A stretch of DNA of 64,000 nt from Parabacteroides chinchillae (GTDB lineage Bacteria > Bacteroidota > Bacteroidia > Bacteroidales > Tannerellaceae), in contig NZ_FNVS01000011.1 in the NCBI RefSeq assembly GCF_900108035.1, positions 62,001-126,000 on the forward strand. The letters are read 5' to 3'. Below, piece by piece: positions 55,608-64,000 of this stretch. The notes beneath the pieces were generated by a model, which did no database searches, was not told the origin of the DNA, and saw nothing but the letters and a program-made list of their open reading frames with translations. The position numbers were made by a program, and so were the translations under genes. How positions within the stretch are numbered: the stretch's first letter is position 1; every line of letters starts with the position of its first letter.

Positions 55608-55641
55608 AAATTCTTTATAATTCTCTAATTAAATCACGACC

Positions 55642-57687
55642 ATGAAACACGTAGCAATGGCCGCACTGGCGGCTTTCATTACGGCTGCTCCGCTGTCTGC
55701 AAACACGGAAGCCGGAAGAAATGAAAGTATCAATCTGAATTATCAAAACAATCGTTATCCTTTAGTTACAAAGCCCTATATGGAGCTTCCCATCGGAACA
55801 ATCAAACCGTCCGGATGGCTGAACGAACAACTAAAGCGCATGGCCGATGGCATGACCGGCAACCTCGACCAGATATACGAGAAAGTCATGGGACAACGCA
55901 ACGGCTGGCTCGGAGGTGACGGCGACGTCTGGGAACGCGGGCCGTACTGGATAGACGGTCTTCTTCCGTTAGCCTACATCATGAACGACCAGAAGTTGAT
56001 CGAAAAGGTTAAGCCCTGGATCGAATGGACGCTAGCCTCACAAAAAGAGAACGGCTATTTCGGCCCCGATACCGACCGCCCTTACGAACCCGGTCTGCAA
56101 CGCGACAACGCCCACGACTGGTGGCCCAAGATGGTGGTGCTGAAAATCATGCAGCAATATTATTCGGCAACCGGCGACCAGCGCGTCATCCCATTCCTCA
56201 CAAACTATTTCAAATACCAGCTTAATGAGTTGCCAACCTCTCCCCTGGGCAAATGGACTTTCTGGGGAGAACAACGCGGAGGCGATAACCTGATGATTGT
56301 ATATTGGCTTTACAACATCACCGGAGATAAATTCCTGCTCGATCTGGGTGAACTGATCCACAAACAGACGTTTGACTGGACTAAGATTTTCCTTGAGAAA
56401 GATTATCTCGCCCGCCAGCACAGCCTGCACTGTGTAAATCTGGGACAAGGATTCAAAGAACCCGTTATCTACTATCAGCAAAGCGGAGACAAAAAACAAC
56501 TGGAAGCCGTAAAAACCGCCTGCAACACGATCCGCAACACGATAGGCCTGCCTACCGGATTATGGGGAGGCGACGAATTATTACGGTTTGGCAGCCCTAC
56601 AACCGGATCCGAACTCTGTACAGCCGTCGAAATGATGCTCTCTTTGGAAAAAATGCTGGAAATAACCGGCGACGTGCAATGGGCCGATCATCTGGAACGC
56701 GTAGCTTACAACGCCCTGCCAACACAGGTTACGGACAATTACGATGCCCGCCAGTATTACCAGCAGACAAATCAGGTAACCGTTTCCCGGGAATGGCGCA
56801 ACTTCGTAACTCCACACGAAGATACGGACATTCTTTTCGGAACACTTACAGGTTATCCTTGTTGCACGTCCAATCTTCATCAGGGCTGGCCTAAGCTGGT
56901 GCAAAACCTCTGGTATGCCACGGCAGACAACGGAATAGCCGCCCTGGTTTACGCGCCGTCTGTGGTAACAGCCAAAGTAGCAGACAACGTTACGGTAAAG
57001 ATTGACGAAAAAACAAACTACCCGTTTGACGAACAAGTCCTATTCGACATCCATTTCCCGGAGAAGACAAAAGAGGCATTCTTCCCGATCCATTTGCGCA
57101 TCCCGGCCTGGTGCCAGAACCCGGTGATCATGCTTAACGGACAAACATTGGAATGCGAAGCTTTTGCCGGCGAAATTACACGCATCAACCGCAAGTGGAA
57201 GAACGGCGATCAATTAAGCATCCAATTCCCAATGCAGGTAGAATCCGAACAATGGTACGACGGTGCTGCCGTAATTAAACGCGGGCCGTTACTCTATGCA
57301 CTGAAGATGGACGAGAAATGGGAGAAGAAAAACTTTGAACCCGAGAAGGCTGCAATTTATGGCCCGTGGTATTATGAAGTAACTTCAGACAGCCCGTGGA
57401 ACTATGCTTTGTCACACAAAGACCTGCGCCCCGAATCTATCGGAAAATCTTTCATTGTAGAAAAAAACACCTCTGTTTCAACTTATCCCTGGAACGTGGA
57501 AAACGCGCCTGTTAAGATCAAGGCAAAAGGAAAACGGCTGAACGGATGGACACTATCCCGTGGCTCGGCTGCAGACGTAGCCTATTACATCCAAATTGGC
57601 GAAGATACCGGCAAGGAAGAACCGATCGAATTGATTCCGTATGGCTGCACAACGCTTCGCATTACCGAATTTCCTATTCGGGATTAA
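55642..57687 (+). CDS. GH127-type beta-L-arabinofuranosidase family protein
   Basis: The protein has 681 residues with a signal peptide (about 1-21). The catalytic and zinc residues known from GH127 enzymes appear conserved: Glu324-x-Cys326 in GSELCTAVEMML and the Cys407-Cys408 pair in GYPCCTSNLHQGWPKL. The fold is an (alpha/alpha)6 barrel followed by beta domains. GH127 enzymes release beta-L-arabinofuranose, and relatives (GH137/142/146) act on other glycans, so the substrate is uncertain. The gene is richer in GC than its upstream neighbours. It closes the utilization locus, 114 bp after the sulfatase, possibly with its own promoter. Confidence 0.9.
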   Translation: MKHVAMAALAAFITAAPLSANTEAGRNESINLNYQNNRYPLVTKPYMELPIGTIKPSGWLNEQLKRMADGMTGNLDQIYEKVMGQRNGWLGGDGDVWERGPYWIDGLLPLAYIMNDQKLIEKVKPWIEWTLASQKENGYFGPDTDRPYEPGLQRDNAHDWWPKMVVLKIMQQYYSATGDQRVIPFLTNYFKYQLNELPTSPLGKWTFWGEQRGGDNLMIVYWLYNITGDKFLLDLGELIHKQTFDWTKIFLEKDYLARQHSLHCVNLGQGFKEPVIYYQQSGDKKQLEAVKTACNTIRNTIGLPTGLWGGDELLRFGSPTTGSELCTAVEMMLSLEKMLEITGDVQWADHLERVAYNALPTQVTDNYDARQYYQQTNQVTVSREWRNFVTPHEDTDILFGTLTGYPCCTSNLHQGWPKLVQNLWYATADNGIAALVYAPSVVTAKVADNVTVKIDEKTNYPFDEQVLFDIHFPEKTKEAFFPIHLRIPAWCQNPVIMLNGQTLECEAFAGEITRINRKWKNGDQLSIQFPMQVESEQWYDGAAVIKRGPLLYALKMDEKWEKKNFEPEKAAIYGPWYYEVTSDSPWNYALSHKDLRPESIGKSFIVEKNTSVSTYPWNVENAPVKIKAKGKRLNGWTLSRGSAADVAYYIQIGEDTGKEEPIELIPYGCTTLRITEFPIRD

Positions 57688-57697
57688 GCCCGGATAG

Positions 57698-57921
57698 CTC
57701 CGTACCCCTACAAAAGTATGACCCACACGCTGGCGGAGCCTCTGTAGGGGTACAGAACTATTACCGGAGTACTGGCGAAGGTTTTGTAGCCCTACAAAAT
57801 GATCACCGGCGTAGCTGCAATGGTTTCGTACCCCTACAAAATAGTTACCGGAGCGCCGGCAAACCTTTGTAGCCCTACAGAGGTTTCGCCGGCGCTCCGG
57901 TGATAGTTTTGTACCACTCCG
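57698..57921. repeat. 42-bp-period imperfect tandem repeat after the GH127 gene
   Basis: Four units of exactly 42 bp start at 57698, 57740, 57782 and 57824, followed by a 41-bp unit and a 15-bp tail. Each opens with a gta(c/g)ccctaca-type core, and unit 2 carries this core reverse-complemented (tgtaggggtac). An open frame across it reads as a 14-residue peptide repeat but has no start or neighbour support. The last two units form a strong hairpin: 57847-57866 pairs with 57881-57901. It fills most of the 314-bp gap before tcdA and may act as its terminator. GC content is higher than in the flanks. Confidence 0.88.
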
Positions 57922-57976
57922 AAGCTCCTTCTTCGTTAAAATATAAAGAATCCAAAGCCAATTCCTTCTGTTTTAT

Positions 57977-57984
57977 TACTTTTG
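57977..57984 (+). promoter_or_regulatory. tcdA promoter, -7 element
   Basis: TACTTTTG, an exact TAnnTTTG match, 18 bp before the start codon. Confidence 0.5.
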
Positions 57985-58001
57985 TAATCAAAAAAAGATA
58001 A

Positions 58002-58712
58002 ATGAGTTACAGTTGGAATACACGGACGGAACTTTTGCTGGGGGCAGACCGCATGGAATATCTTGCCAAAGCGCATGTATTGGTCGTCGGACTGGGCGGC
58101 GTAGGTGCTTATGCAGCAGAACAGATTTGCCGCTCCGGAATTGGCCACATGACAATTGTTGACGCCGATACGGTAAACGAAAGCAACCTCAACCGGCAAC
58201 TTCCCGCACTTCATTCCACCCTGGGGAAACCCAAAGCAGAAGTAATGGCCAGCCGTCTGACGGACATAAATCCCAGGCTAAAGCTGACGGTAATTAACGA
58301 ATTCCTTCGCGACGAACGGACAGAAGAAGTGCTATCGGCAAAATTCGACTTCATTGTCGATGCAATCGACTCACTCAGCCCCAAAGTATTCCTCATTTAT
58401 CACGCCTGCCAGCGGGGCATTCCTATTATTTCCTCTATGGGAGCCGGAGCCAAAGCAGATCCGTCGCAAGTCAAGATCGACGATATATCGAAAACATGCA
58501 GCTGTGCCCTTGCCAAAGCCGTCAGGAAACGGCTCCGCGGAATGGGCATCAATCGCGGCGTACCGGTTGTCTTCTCAACCGAAATGGCCAATCCGGATGC
58601 CATCATAGAAATAGACAACGAACAATGCAAGCGATCAACCACCGGCACGGTATCCTATATGCCAGCCCTGTTTGGTTGTTATCTGGCCTCCTACGTAATA
58701 CGCAATATTTAA
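58002..58712 (+). CDS. tcdA: tRNA threonylcarbamoyladenosine dehydratase
   Basis: The protein has 236 residues. It is an E1/MoeB-type adenylating enzyme: the nucleotide-binding [19 protein letters not shown] lies near the start, followed by [14 protein letters not shown]. TcdA (CsdL/YgdL) cyclises t6A to ct6A at tRNA position 37. A ThiF/MoeB-like role is less likely because no ubiquitin-like ThiS/MoaD gene is nearby. The LolD-like ABC gene starts 33 bp downstream and may be in the same transcript. Confidence 0.9.
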   Translation: MSYSWNTRTELLLGADRMEYLAKAHVLVVGLGGVGAYAAEQICRSGIGHMTIVDADTVNESNLNRQLPALHSTLGKPKAEVMASRLTDINPRLKLTVINEFLRDERTEEVLSAKFDFIVDAIDSLSPKVFLIYHACQRGIPIISSMGAGAKADPSQVKIDDISKTCSCALAKAVRKRLRGMGINRGVPVVFSTEMANPDAIIEIDNEQCKRSTTGTVSYMPALFGCYLASYVIRNI

Positions 58713-58744
58713 TCGTCAATTATTATTTTCAACTGCCAATCGAT

Positions 58745-59398
58745 ATGATTCAAACCCAAGGAATAACGAAAAGCTTCGGCACCCTTCAAGTACTGAAAGG
58801 CATCGACCTCACGATAGAAAAAAGTGAAATAGTAGCCATCATCGGTCCCAGTGGAGCCGGAAAAACGACACTTCTTCAAATCATCGGAACCCTGGACTCT
58901 CCGGACAGTGGACGCTTAATCATCAACGGAACAGAAACCGGGCGGCTCAAAGACAAAGAGCTGGCTGCTTTCCGCAACAAAAATATTGGTTTCGTATTTC
59001 AGTTCCACCAGCTTTTACCTGAGTTTACAGCACTGGAAAACGTAATGATTCCGGCATTAATAGCCAAAGAAAAACCGGGAGTTGCAGAAAAGAGAGCGAA
59101 AGAAATGCTCGATTTCCTGAAGCTGTCCGACCGCATGGGCCACAAACCGGCCGAACTTTCCGGCGGAGAGAAGCAACGGGTAGCCGTAGCACGCGCCTTG
59201 ATCAACAATCCGGCAGTTATCCTTGCCGATGAACCGTCCGGCAGCCTGGACACGAAGAACAAAGAAGAACTGCATGCGCTCTTTTTTGAATTGCGGGAGC
59301 AGATGAAACAAACATTCGTCATCGTAACCCACGACGAACAATTAGCATCGAACGTAGACCGGGTTATACACATCAAAGACGGCGTGGTATTAGAATAA
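58745..59398 (+). CDS. LolD/MacB-type ABC transporter ATP-binding protein
   Basis: The protein has 217 residues from ATG 58745 ([12 protein letters not shown]). A longer frame upstream overlaps tcdA and is rejected. Walker A is GPSGAGKTT with Lys40, the signature is [15 protein letters not shown] and Walker B is [12 protein letters not shown]. The length and sequence style match LolD and other ATPases of FtsX-type permeases, which move lipoproteins or small molecules from the inner membrane. No permease gene is adjacent, so the partner is encoded elsewhere. Confidence 0.9.
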   Translation: MIQTQGITKSFGTLQVLKGIDLTIEKSEIVAIIGPSGAGKTTLLQIIGTLDSPDSGRLIINGTETGRLKDKELAAFRNKNIGFVFQFHQLLPEFTALENVMIPALIAKEKPGVAEKRAKEMLDFLKLSDRMGHKPAELSGGEKQRVAVARALINNPAVILADEPSGSLDTKNKEELHALFFELREQMKQTFVIVTHDEQLASNVDRVIHIKDGVVLE

Positions 59399-59419
59399 AC
59401 CAAATCAAGTATTTTTTAT

Positions 59420-60790
59420 ATGACACAAAATAACAGAGTAACATTCGGAAGCAAGATAGGAGTAATACTAGCCACCGTAGGTTGTGCCGTAGGGCTAGGC
59501 AGTATCTGGCGTTTCCCATATATGGTAGGAGCAAACGGAGGAGGTGCATTCCTGCTGGTATTTATTATCTGCACCGTTTTGTTCGGGCTTCCGATCATGA
59601 TTACGGAGTTCTTTATAGGCCGCCACTCACGCAGCAATGCAGCCGGAGCATTTAAGAAACTGGCACCCGGTACGAAGTGGAGTCTGATTGGTTACAACGG
59701 TGTATTGGCCGCCTTTCTTATTCTCGGATTCTATTCGGTTGTTTCCGGCTGGACGCTGGAATATATATGGCAGGCTATATCCGGTTCACTGGCCGGCAAA
59801 TCGGCATCCGAATTTACTGCCGATTTCGAAACCTTTTCAAGTAGCGCCTTACGACCTATCGGCTGGACACTGATATTCGTGGCACTGACCCATTTCATCA
59901 TTATCTCGGGTGTAGAAAAAGGAATCGAACGGGCATCCAAAATAATGATGCCGGCATTGTTCCTGATATTACTCATCTTATGTGTACGCTCTATTACTCT
60001 GGACGGAGCGTCCGAAGGGCTTTCGTTCTTGTTTAAACCGGATTTCGATAAAATTACATCATCGGTTATCTTAAGTGCAATGGGGCAAACATTCTTTGCG
60101 ATGAGTATAGGCATGGGATGTCTTATCACTTATTCTTCTTATTTTTCGAGCGATACGAAACTACAGCTGACAGCCATACAAGTTATTGCTCTAAACACAT
60201 TGGTAGCGTTGCTTGCAGGGATCATGATATTTCCGGCGGTATTCAGTTTCGGTATTGAACCGACTGCCGGGCCAGAACTGGTATTTATCACCCTCCCGAA
60301 CGTATTCGAGCAACTGCCTTTCGGCAATATCTGGTCGCTGATCTTTTTTATCCTTCTGGCACTGGCGGCACTTACATCCACAATATCTTTACATGAAGTA
60401 GCCACAGCCTACGTACACGAAGAATATCATATGACAAGAAAAAAAGCAGCCTGGTTTGTCTCCGCAGGCGTATCTGTTATTGCTATCCTCTGTTCCCTCT
60501 CTTTCGGCATGCTGAAGGAGTTTACCATAGGTGGCCTGACCATCTTCAATGCATTGGACTATCTCACGGCCAAGATCATGATGCCGCTGGGAGGCATGTT
60601 CATCTGCATATTTGTAGGGGTGCGCATTGATAAAAAAGTATTGAAAGCAGAACTGACGAATAAAGGGACTGTCAAGTTTTACCTGTTCAACACATACGCC
60701 TTTTTCATAAAGTACATTGCCCCGGTTGCAATCGGTATCATCTTTGTAAATGAGCTAGGCCTTATCAAATGGATCACCCGCCTTTTCTAA
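59420..60790 (+). CDS. Sodium-dependent transporter, SNF (neurotransmitter:sodium symporter) family
   Basis: The protein has 456 residues with about 11-12 membrane helices. The first helix carries the family hallmark GLGSIWRFPYMVGANGGGAFLLVF. Bacterial members such as LeuT, MhsT and TnaT take up amino acids, indole derivatives or other small solutes with sodium; the substrate here is unknown. It starts 21 bp after the ABC gene and is followed by a good hairpin terminator at 60801-60832. Confidence 0.93.
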   Translation: MTQNNRVTFGSKIGVILATVGCAVGLGSIWRFPYMVGANGGGAFLLVFIICTVLFGLPIMITEFFIGRHSRSNAAGAFKKLAPGTKWSLIGYNGVLAAFLILGFYSVVSGWTLEYIWQAISGSLAGKSASEFTADFETFSSSALRPIGWTLIFVALTHFIIISGVEKGIERASKIMMPALFLILLILCVRSITLDGASEGLSFLFKPDFDKITSSVILSAMGQTFFAMSIGMGCLITYSSYFSSDTKLQLTAIQVIALNTLVALLAGIMIFPAVFSFGIEPTAGPELVFITLPNVFEQLPFGNIWSLIFFILLALAALTSTISLHEVATAYVHEEYHMTRKKAAWFVSAGVSVIAILCSLSFGMLKEFTIGGLTIFNALDYLTAKIMMPLGGMFICIFVGVRIDKKVLKAELTNKGTVKFYLFNTYAFFIKYIAPVAIGIIFVNELGLIKWITRLF

Positions 60791-60800
60791 AATAAAAAAC

Positions 60801-60832
60801 AGGAGTTACTTGCCTATCAAAAGGTAACTCCT
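60801..60832 (+). terminator. Terminator after the SNF transporter gene
   Basis: Nine-base arms (aggagttac at 60801-60809, gtaactcct at 60824-60832) with a 14-base loop, preceded by an A-rich run and just beyond the stop codon. Confidence 0.6.
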
Positions 60833-60866
60833 ATCTTTACAATACATATTATTAAAACCTGGAACT

Positions 60867-61589
60867 ATGAACTGGCGTGATTTATTTTATTTCTCGAAAG
60901 GAGAAAGGAGAGCATTAACCGTATTACTTATACTGATCTCTCTTTCGTGGCTCGCTTTACAATTCAAAGAAAATAAACAAGAGGCCGATTTGCCTAAGGC
61001 AACGGCTTCATTTAACAATACGGCCGTTCCATCCGAAGCAACCCGTACCAACAATCCGCAAAGCAAGAATCCATCATCCGGTTTCCAAAGTTCCAAACAT
61101 TCCTTTCGGAAGAAATCCGGATTCCTTCGGGGAGAAAATAAAATTCCATCCGAAAGAAAGTCTTTTTATACCCGGAAATTCCCTGAAGGGACAATCGTAG
61201 AATTGAACTCTGCCGACACCACCATCTTAAAGAAAGTTCCGGGTATTGGAAGCACCTTTGCACGACGCATCATCAAGTACCGGAACTTATTAGGCGGATT
61301 TTACTCTGTTACACAGCTTAGCGAAGTCTATGGAATAGACGAAGAACGATATGAAGCAATGAAATCGTGGTTTACGGTAGATGTGTCATTGATCCGCCAG
61401 CTTCATGTTAACATAATGTCATCGAAAAAGCTAAGCAAACATCCTTATATCAGTTACCGGCAAGCTCGCTGCATCGAACAACTGGTAAAGCAAAAAGGCA
61501 GACTTTCCGGATGGGAAAACCTGCAGTTACTTGAAGAGTTTACAAAGACAGACAAGGAACATTTAGTCCCTTACCTGTCCTTTGATTAA
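60867..61589 (+). CDS. ComEA-like helix-hairpin-helix protein with N-terminal membrane anchor
   Basis: The protein has 240 residues. A hydrophobic anchor lies at about residues 15-32, followed by a low-complexity charged linker. Two to three helix-hairpin-helix motifs follow (VELNSADTTILKKVPGIGSTFARRIIKYR, then HPYISYRQARCIEQLVKQKGRLSGWENLQLLEEF). ComEA-type proteins bind DNA in the periplasm during uptake, and many Bacteroidetes encode such proteins without a known competence system. The start follows a TATCTTTA box that differs from the -7 consensus only in its last base. Function otherwise unknown. Confidence 0.85.
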   Translation: MNWRDLFYFSKGERRALTVLLILISLSWLALQFKENKQEADLPKATASFNNTAVPSEATRTNNPQSKNPSSGFQSSKHSFRKKSGFLRGENKIPSERKSFYTRKFPEGTIVELNSADTTILKKVPGIGSTFARRIIKYRNLLGGFYSVTQLSEVYGIDEERYEAMKSWFTVDVSLIRQLHVNIMSSKKLSKHPYISYRQARCIEQLVKQKGRLSGWENLQLLEEFTKTDKEHLVPYLSFD

Positions 61590-61615
61590 AAAAACAGCAA
61601 AGTGTATGAGTATTT

Positions 61616-63943
61616 TTATTTTCCTGTACTCATAACGCCCGAATCATTATCGGAGTTATTAAGTTTCTTCTGTCCGGCACTGTATTTGCGTCCGAAAGAG
61701 AAATTATAAGAAACAGTTGCTACAAACAAGCGTGAACTTTCCTTTATATACATCGACCGTTTATAAGAAGCATACTTGTTCCAATTCTCTGTTTCAACCT
61801 TATAATTATCCGTAAACGGGTTTATTACACGCATCCCTACATTTAAACCCTTATGGCGATAGCTCAACATAATACCTTGTATATTTTCTCCGCCGGTCAA
61901 TGTCTCACCTTTAAACCAGTTCCAATTTGTGATCACCATATACCAAAGCGACCATTTCTTCCAGGTTACGGATGCATTAACGTCGCACCACCAATTCGTG
62001 TAACGATGTTTATAGGTATTTCCGTTACTTATATAATGATTCACACCACCATCAAAAGAAATCTGGAAAATATCTTTAACAGGGCCGAATTTTATATTGG
62101 CATTTGCAACCACACGTTGCCAATTCTTCTGGTTATCCCAGGTCTGGATAATCTTATTCCCTTCCTGATACTTTTCATCCATGATAGCATCAGGTTGATA
62201 CTCATAAGCACCGGTAAAATTGGTATAAAACAAACCTTTGCGGAACTCATAATTCAATTCGGTATAATAACTCATATATGTTTTCAGATCCGGGTTACCG
62301 CGTTGTATCTGCAAAGAGTCAATCATCTGGTCAATAGCACTCAATTCGCCTAATGAAGGAGTCACATTCCTTATGGTTGCTTTAAGACGGACAGAAGATT
62401 CACCGGGAAGCGGACAGAAAAGAGTTAACCGGGGATTAACCGTATAGCGTTCATATTCTTCGTCCGAACCACGCTGATCATAATAAGAACGGCTTACTCC
62501 TACTCCCAAAGAATAATCCACTTTCTTTAATTTCCCTTTAAACTCGCCATACATAAAGGTTTCTGCCTGTACCATGTGAGTCTTATAATTATGTCCGTTG
62601 ATATAAGCATTATCCGAATACGATTGCGTATGCCTCAACCCCCCGCTTATACGGTTGGCATTACCCAGTTTTTTCTCATAAATGGCTTCCCCGATCAATG
62701 AATATTTCCCACCATTAACCCTGTTATTAATATCCGTCAGCACTTCTTCATTGCGGCTCTCTTTATAAACACGGGCTGTTTTTGTCTTGTTATAGGTTCC
62801 AACCAGATTAAAAACCAGGGTCTGGTCATTCTTTAAATTCCGCTGATAATATAAATCCAAAGCCGGGGTTTTATAATCATTGTCATTACGGTCGATCATA
62901 TCCACCTTATCATCCGGATTTTTCTTATTCATCAATACGCCTCTATAATCCCAATACGGCTGGTGCGTGGTATTATAGCGAAAAGCAGCATTAAACATAT
63001 ATTTTTCAGGTTCCTGGTAACTGTAATTCAGATTCAGATTATGCATGAACATACGGCCTCGCGAGGGTTCTCCAATTTCTACACGGTTTAATGATGTCCC
63101 GTCTGCCAAATGGAATTCTTCTTCATTATTACGTTTCAGTCCGTAGAAATCGCGCGGACCGATACGATAGTAAGCACCCCATTCCGATTTTTTATGATTC
63201 ACCTTGGCCGACGCATTATATTCTCCCCACATAGCATTCAATCCCTGTGCCATATCCACAGCAAAACTACCTCCAGTGTCCGGACGGCGCACAATATAAT
63301 CCAATACAATATCGGCGTTTCCATAACGAAGCCCCGGATTATCATGATACTCTATACGGATAATATCAGAAGGAATCAAGGCCTTTATATCTTCCTGTTC
63401 AACCTTCACCCCGTTAATACGTAATTGAACCACCCCATTTCCCGGCATCTTAATCTGGTTGTTCAATACATCTACCTGAACACGCGGCAACATCATTTGT
63501 TGAAGCAGATCCATCCCATTAGAAGAAGCCTTCAACTGACGTTCGGAAGGAAAAACAATCTTGCGGTCCATGCGACTTGTCTGTCCGGATGCAGTAACTG
63601 TTACATTATCCAGAGACACAGTCGCGTCTCCCAGCAAAATATCGCCAAGTACAACGCTCTTAGAAAAACCATCCAACGTTATATATCCTGTATTATATCC
63701 AAGACTGGAAACGACTAATATATAATTGCCTGACATTACTTTATCAAGCGAAAAATTCCCCTTTTCATTTGTAGTCGTGCCCTGAACAAAAACCGAGTCG
63801 CGCGTTTGCAATACTACATTGGCAAATTCCAATGTCTCATTGCTTTGGGCATTTTTCACTTGTCCTTTTATCATTAAATTTTGGGCAAAAACTTCTGTTA
63901 CCATGCAGCAAAGCAGCACGATTACCATACTTATCCGTTTCAT
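61616..63943 (-). CDS. TonB-dependent outer-membrane receptor with carboxypeptidase-like N-terminal domain
   Basis: The protein has 775 residues. The signal peptide ends in VFAQ (residue 21). A CarboxypepD_reg-like domain follows (NLMIKGQVKNAQSNETLEFANVVL, about 22-110), then a plug-like region (VTVTASGQTSRMDRKIVFPSERQL), and a beta-barrel through TVSYNFSFGRKYSAGQKK. It matches the outer-membrane beta-barrel family common in Bacteroidetes (OMP_b-brl_3 type) rather than SusC. Substrate unknown. It is convergent with the helix-hairpin-helix gene, 26 bp apart, with no clear terminator between them. Confidence 0.9.
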   Translation of the reverse strand: MKRISMVIVLLCCMVTEVFAQNLMIKGQVKNAQSNETLEFANVVLQTRDSVFVQGTTTNEKGNFSLDKVMSGNYILVVSSLGYNTGYITLDGFSKSVVLGDILLGDATVSLDNVTVTASGQTSRMDRKIVFPSERQLKASSNGMDLLQQMMLPRVQVDVLNNQIKMPGNGVVQLRINGVKVEQEDIKALIPSDIIRIEYHDNPGLRYGNADIVLDYIVRRPDTGGSFAVDMAQGLNAMWGEYNASAKVNHKKSEWGAYYRIGPRDFYGLKRNNEEEFHLADGTSLNRVEIGEPSRGRMFMHNLNLNYSYQEPEKYMFNAAFRYNTTHQPYWDYRGVLMNKKNPDDKVDMIDRNDNDYKTPALDLYYQRNLKNDQTLVFNLVGTYNKTKTARVYKESRNEEVLTDINNRVNGGKYSLIGEAIYEKKLGNANRISGGLRHTQSYSDNAYINGHNYKTHMVQAETFMYGEFKGKLKKVDYSLGVGVSRSYYDQRGSDEEYERYTVNPRLTLFCPLPGESSVRLKATIRNVTPSLGELSAIDQMIDSLQIQRGNPDLKTYMSYYTELNYEFRKGLFYTNFTGAYEYQPDAIMDEKYQEGNKIIQTWDNQKNWQRVVANANIKFGPVKDIFQISFDGGVNHYISNGNTYKHRYTNWWCDVNASVTWKKWSLWYMVITNWNWFKGETLTGGENIQGIMLSYRHKGLNVGMRVINPFTDNYKVETENWNKYASYKRSMYIKESSRLFVATVSYNFSFGRKYSAGQKKLNNSDNDSGVMSTGK

Positions 63944-64000
63944 AATGCTATTGTGTTATTTTTTCTTCGCAGGATGGCCTGTCCCGTTTGTAATTTGTTT

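Noticed and set aside
57546-57872. 108-residue open frame reading as a repetitive peptide
   Set aside because: It overlaps the GH127 gene in another frame, has no ribosome site or homologous neighbours, and the repetition is a by-product of the 42-bp DNA repeat.
57698-57921. Possible CRISPR array
   Set aside because: The 42-bp units are imperfect along their whole length with no conserved repeat alternating with unique spacers, and there are no cas genes.
58496-58744. Extended N-terminus of the ABC ATPase
   Set aside because: It overlaps the end of tcdA and adds sequence unlike ABC proteins; the ATG at 58745 fits the family start.
1-64000. tRNA, rRNA or insertion sequences
   Set aside because: No cloverleaf-like tRNA segments, rRNA-like stretches or transposase genes were seen in the spaces between genes.

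Overview
This window is chromosomal DNA from a gut-type Bacteroidales, most likely Parabacteroides or a close relative (the genus is an inference). Supporting evidence: a SusC/SusD pair, a FecR anti-sigma factor, a serine-type sulfatase, DUF4493 and PCMD surface lipoproteins, YifB, ATP-dependent PEP carboxykinase, and several upstream regions carrying the Bacteroidetes -7 element TAnnTTTG. No tRNA, rRNA, CRISPR array or intact insertion sequence was seen.

Region 1 (1 to about 20 kb, minus strand, AT-rich) is a surface-polysaccharide (capsule or O-antigen) locus. Read in the direction of transcription it holds: UDP-xylose synthase, UDP-glucose dehydrogenase, an ORF6N-domain protein, a large membrane protein (polymerase or GT-C candidate), a Wzx-type flippase, a methyltransferase, a GT4 glycosyltransferase, two FkbM methyltransferases (one broken by a 38-bp tandem duplication), two GT2-type glycosyltransferases, a 3-acylamino-3,6-dideoxyhexose cassette (two FdtA-like isomerases, an acyltransferase, an aminotransferase), a GtrB/GtrA pair with a UGM-like flavoprotein, an MBOAT O-acyltransferase, an SGNH-type partner, and a further gene cut by the window edge. 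Upstream at 20-22 kb are a Gfo/Idh/MocA oxidoreductase and a WbpE-like aminotransferase, then metG.

Region 2 (24-36 kb): a plus-strand SGNH hydrolase converges on a tight six-gene minus-strand operon of surface lipoproteins (three start with DUF4493 and continue into other domains, one is DUF4493 alone, one is PCMD-type) and one small outer-membrane barrel. It is divergent from an AraC-family regulator. The function of this operon is unknown and it is the best candidate for an undescribed system.

Region 3 (36-46 kb) is core metabolism: YifB ATPase, a TlpA-like lipoprotein, pckA, korAB, alanine dehydrogenase, shikimate kinase, and a decayed FtsX-type permease. Region 4 (46-58 kb, plus strand) is a polysaccharide utilization locus: acetylxylan-esterase-like enzyme, orphan FecR, SusC, SusD, sulfatase and GH127-type arabinofuranosidase, followed by a 42-bp-period intergenic repeat. 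Region 5 (58-64 kb) holds tcdA, a LolD-like ABC ATPase, an SNF-family symporter, a ComEA-like helix-hairpin-helix protein and an outer-membrane TonB-type receptor.

Structure not explained by genes: (i) a 38-bp duplication whose removal exactly restores an FkbM reading frame; (ii) compound (overlapping or abutting) inverted repeats inside several coding sequences; (iii) a dispersed three-arm intergenic element built on CATCCCGAT (three copies); (iv) a 42-bp-period repeat after the GH127 gene. All coordinates were derived by hand and could be off by one or two bases for small sites.
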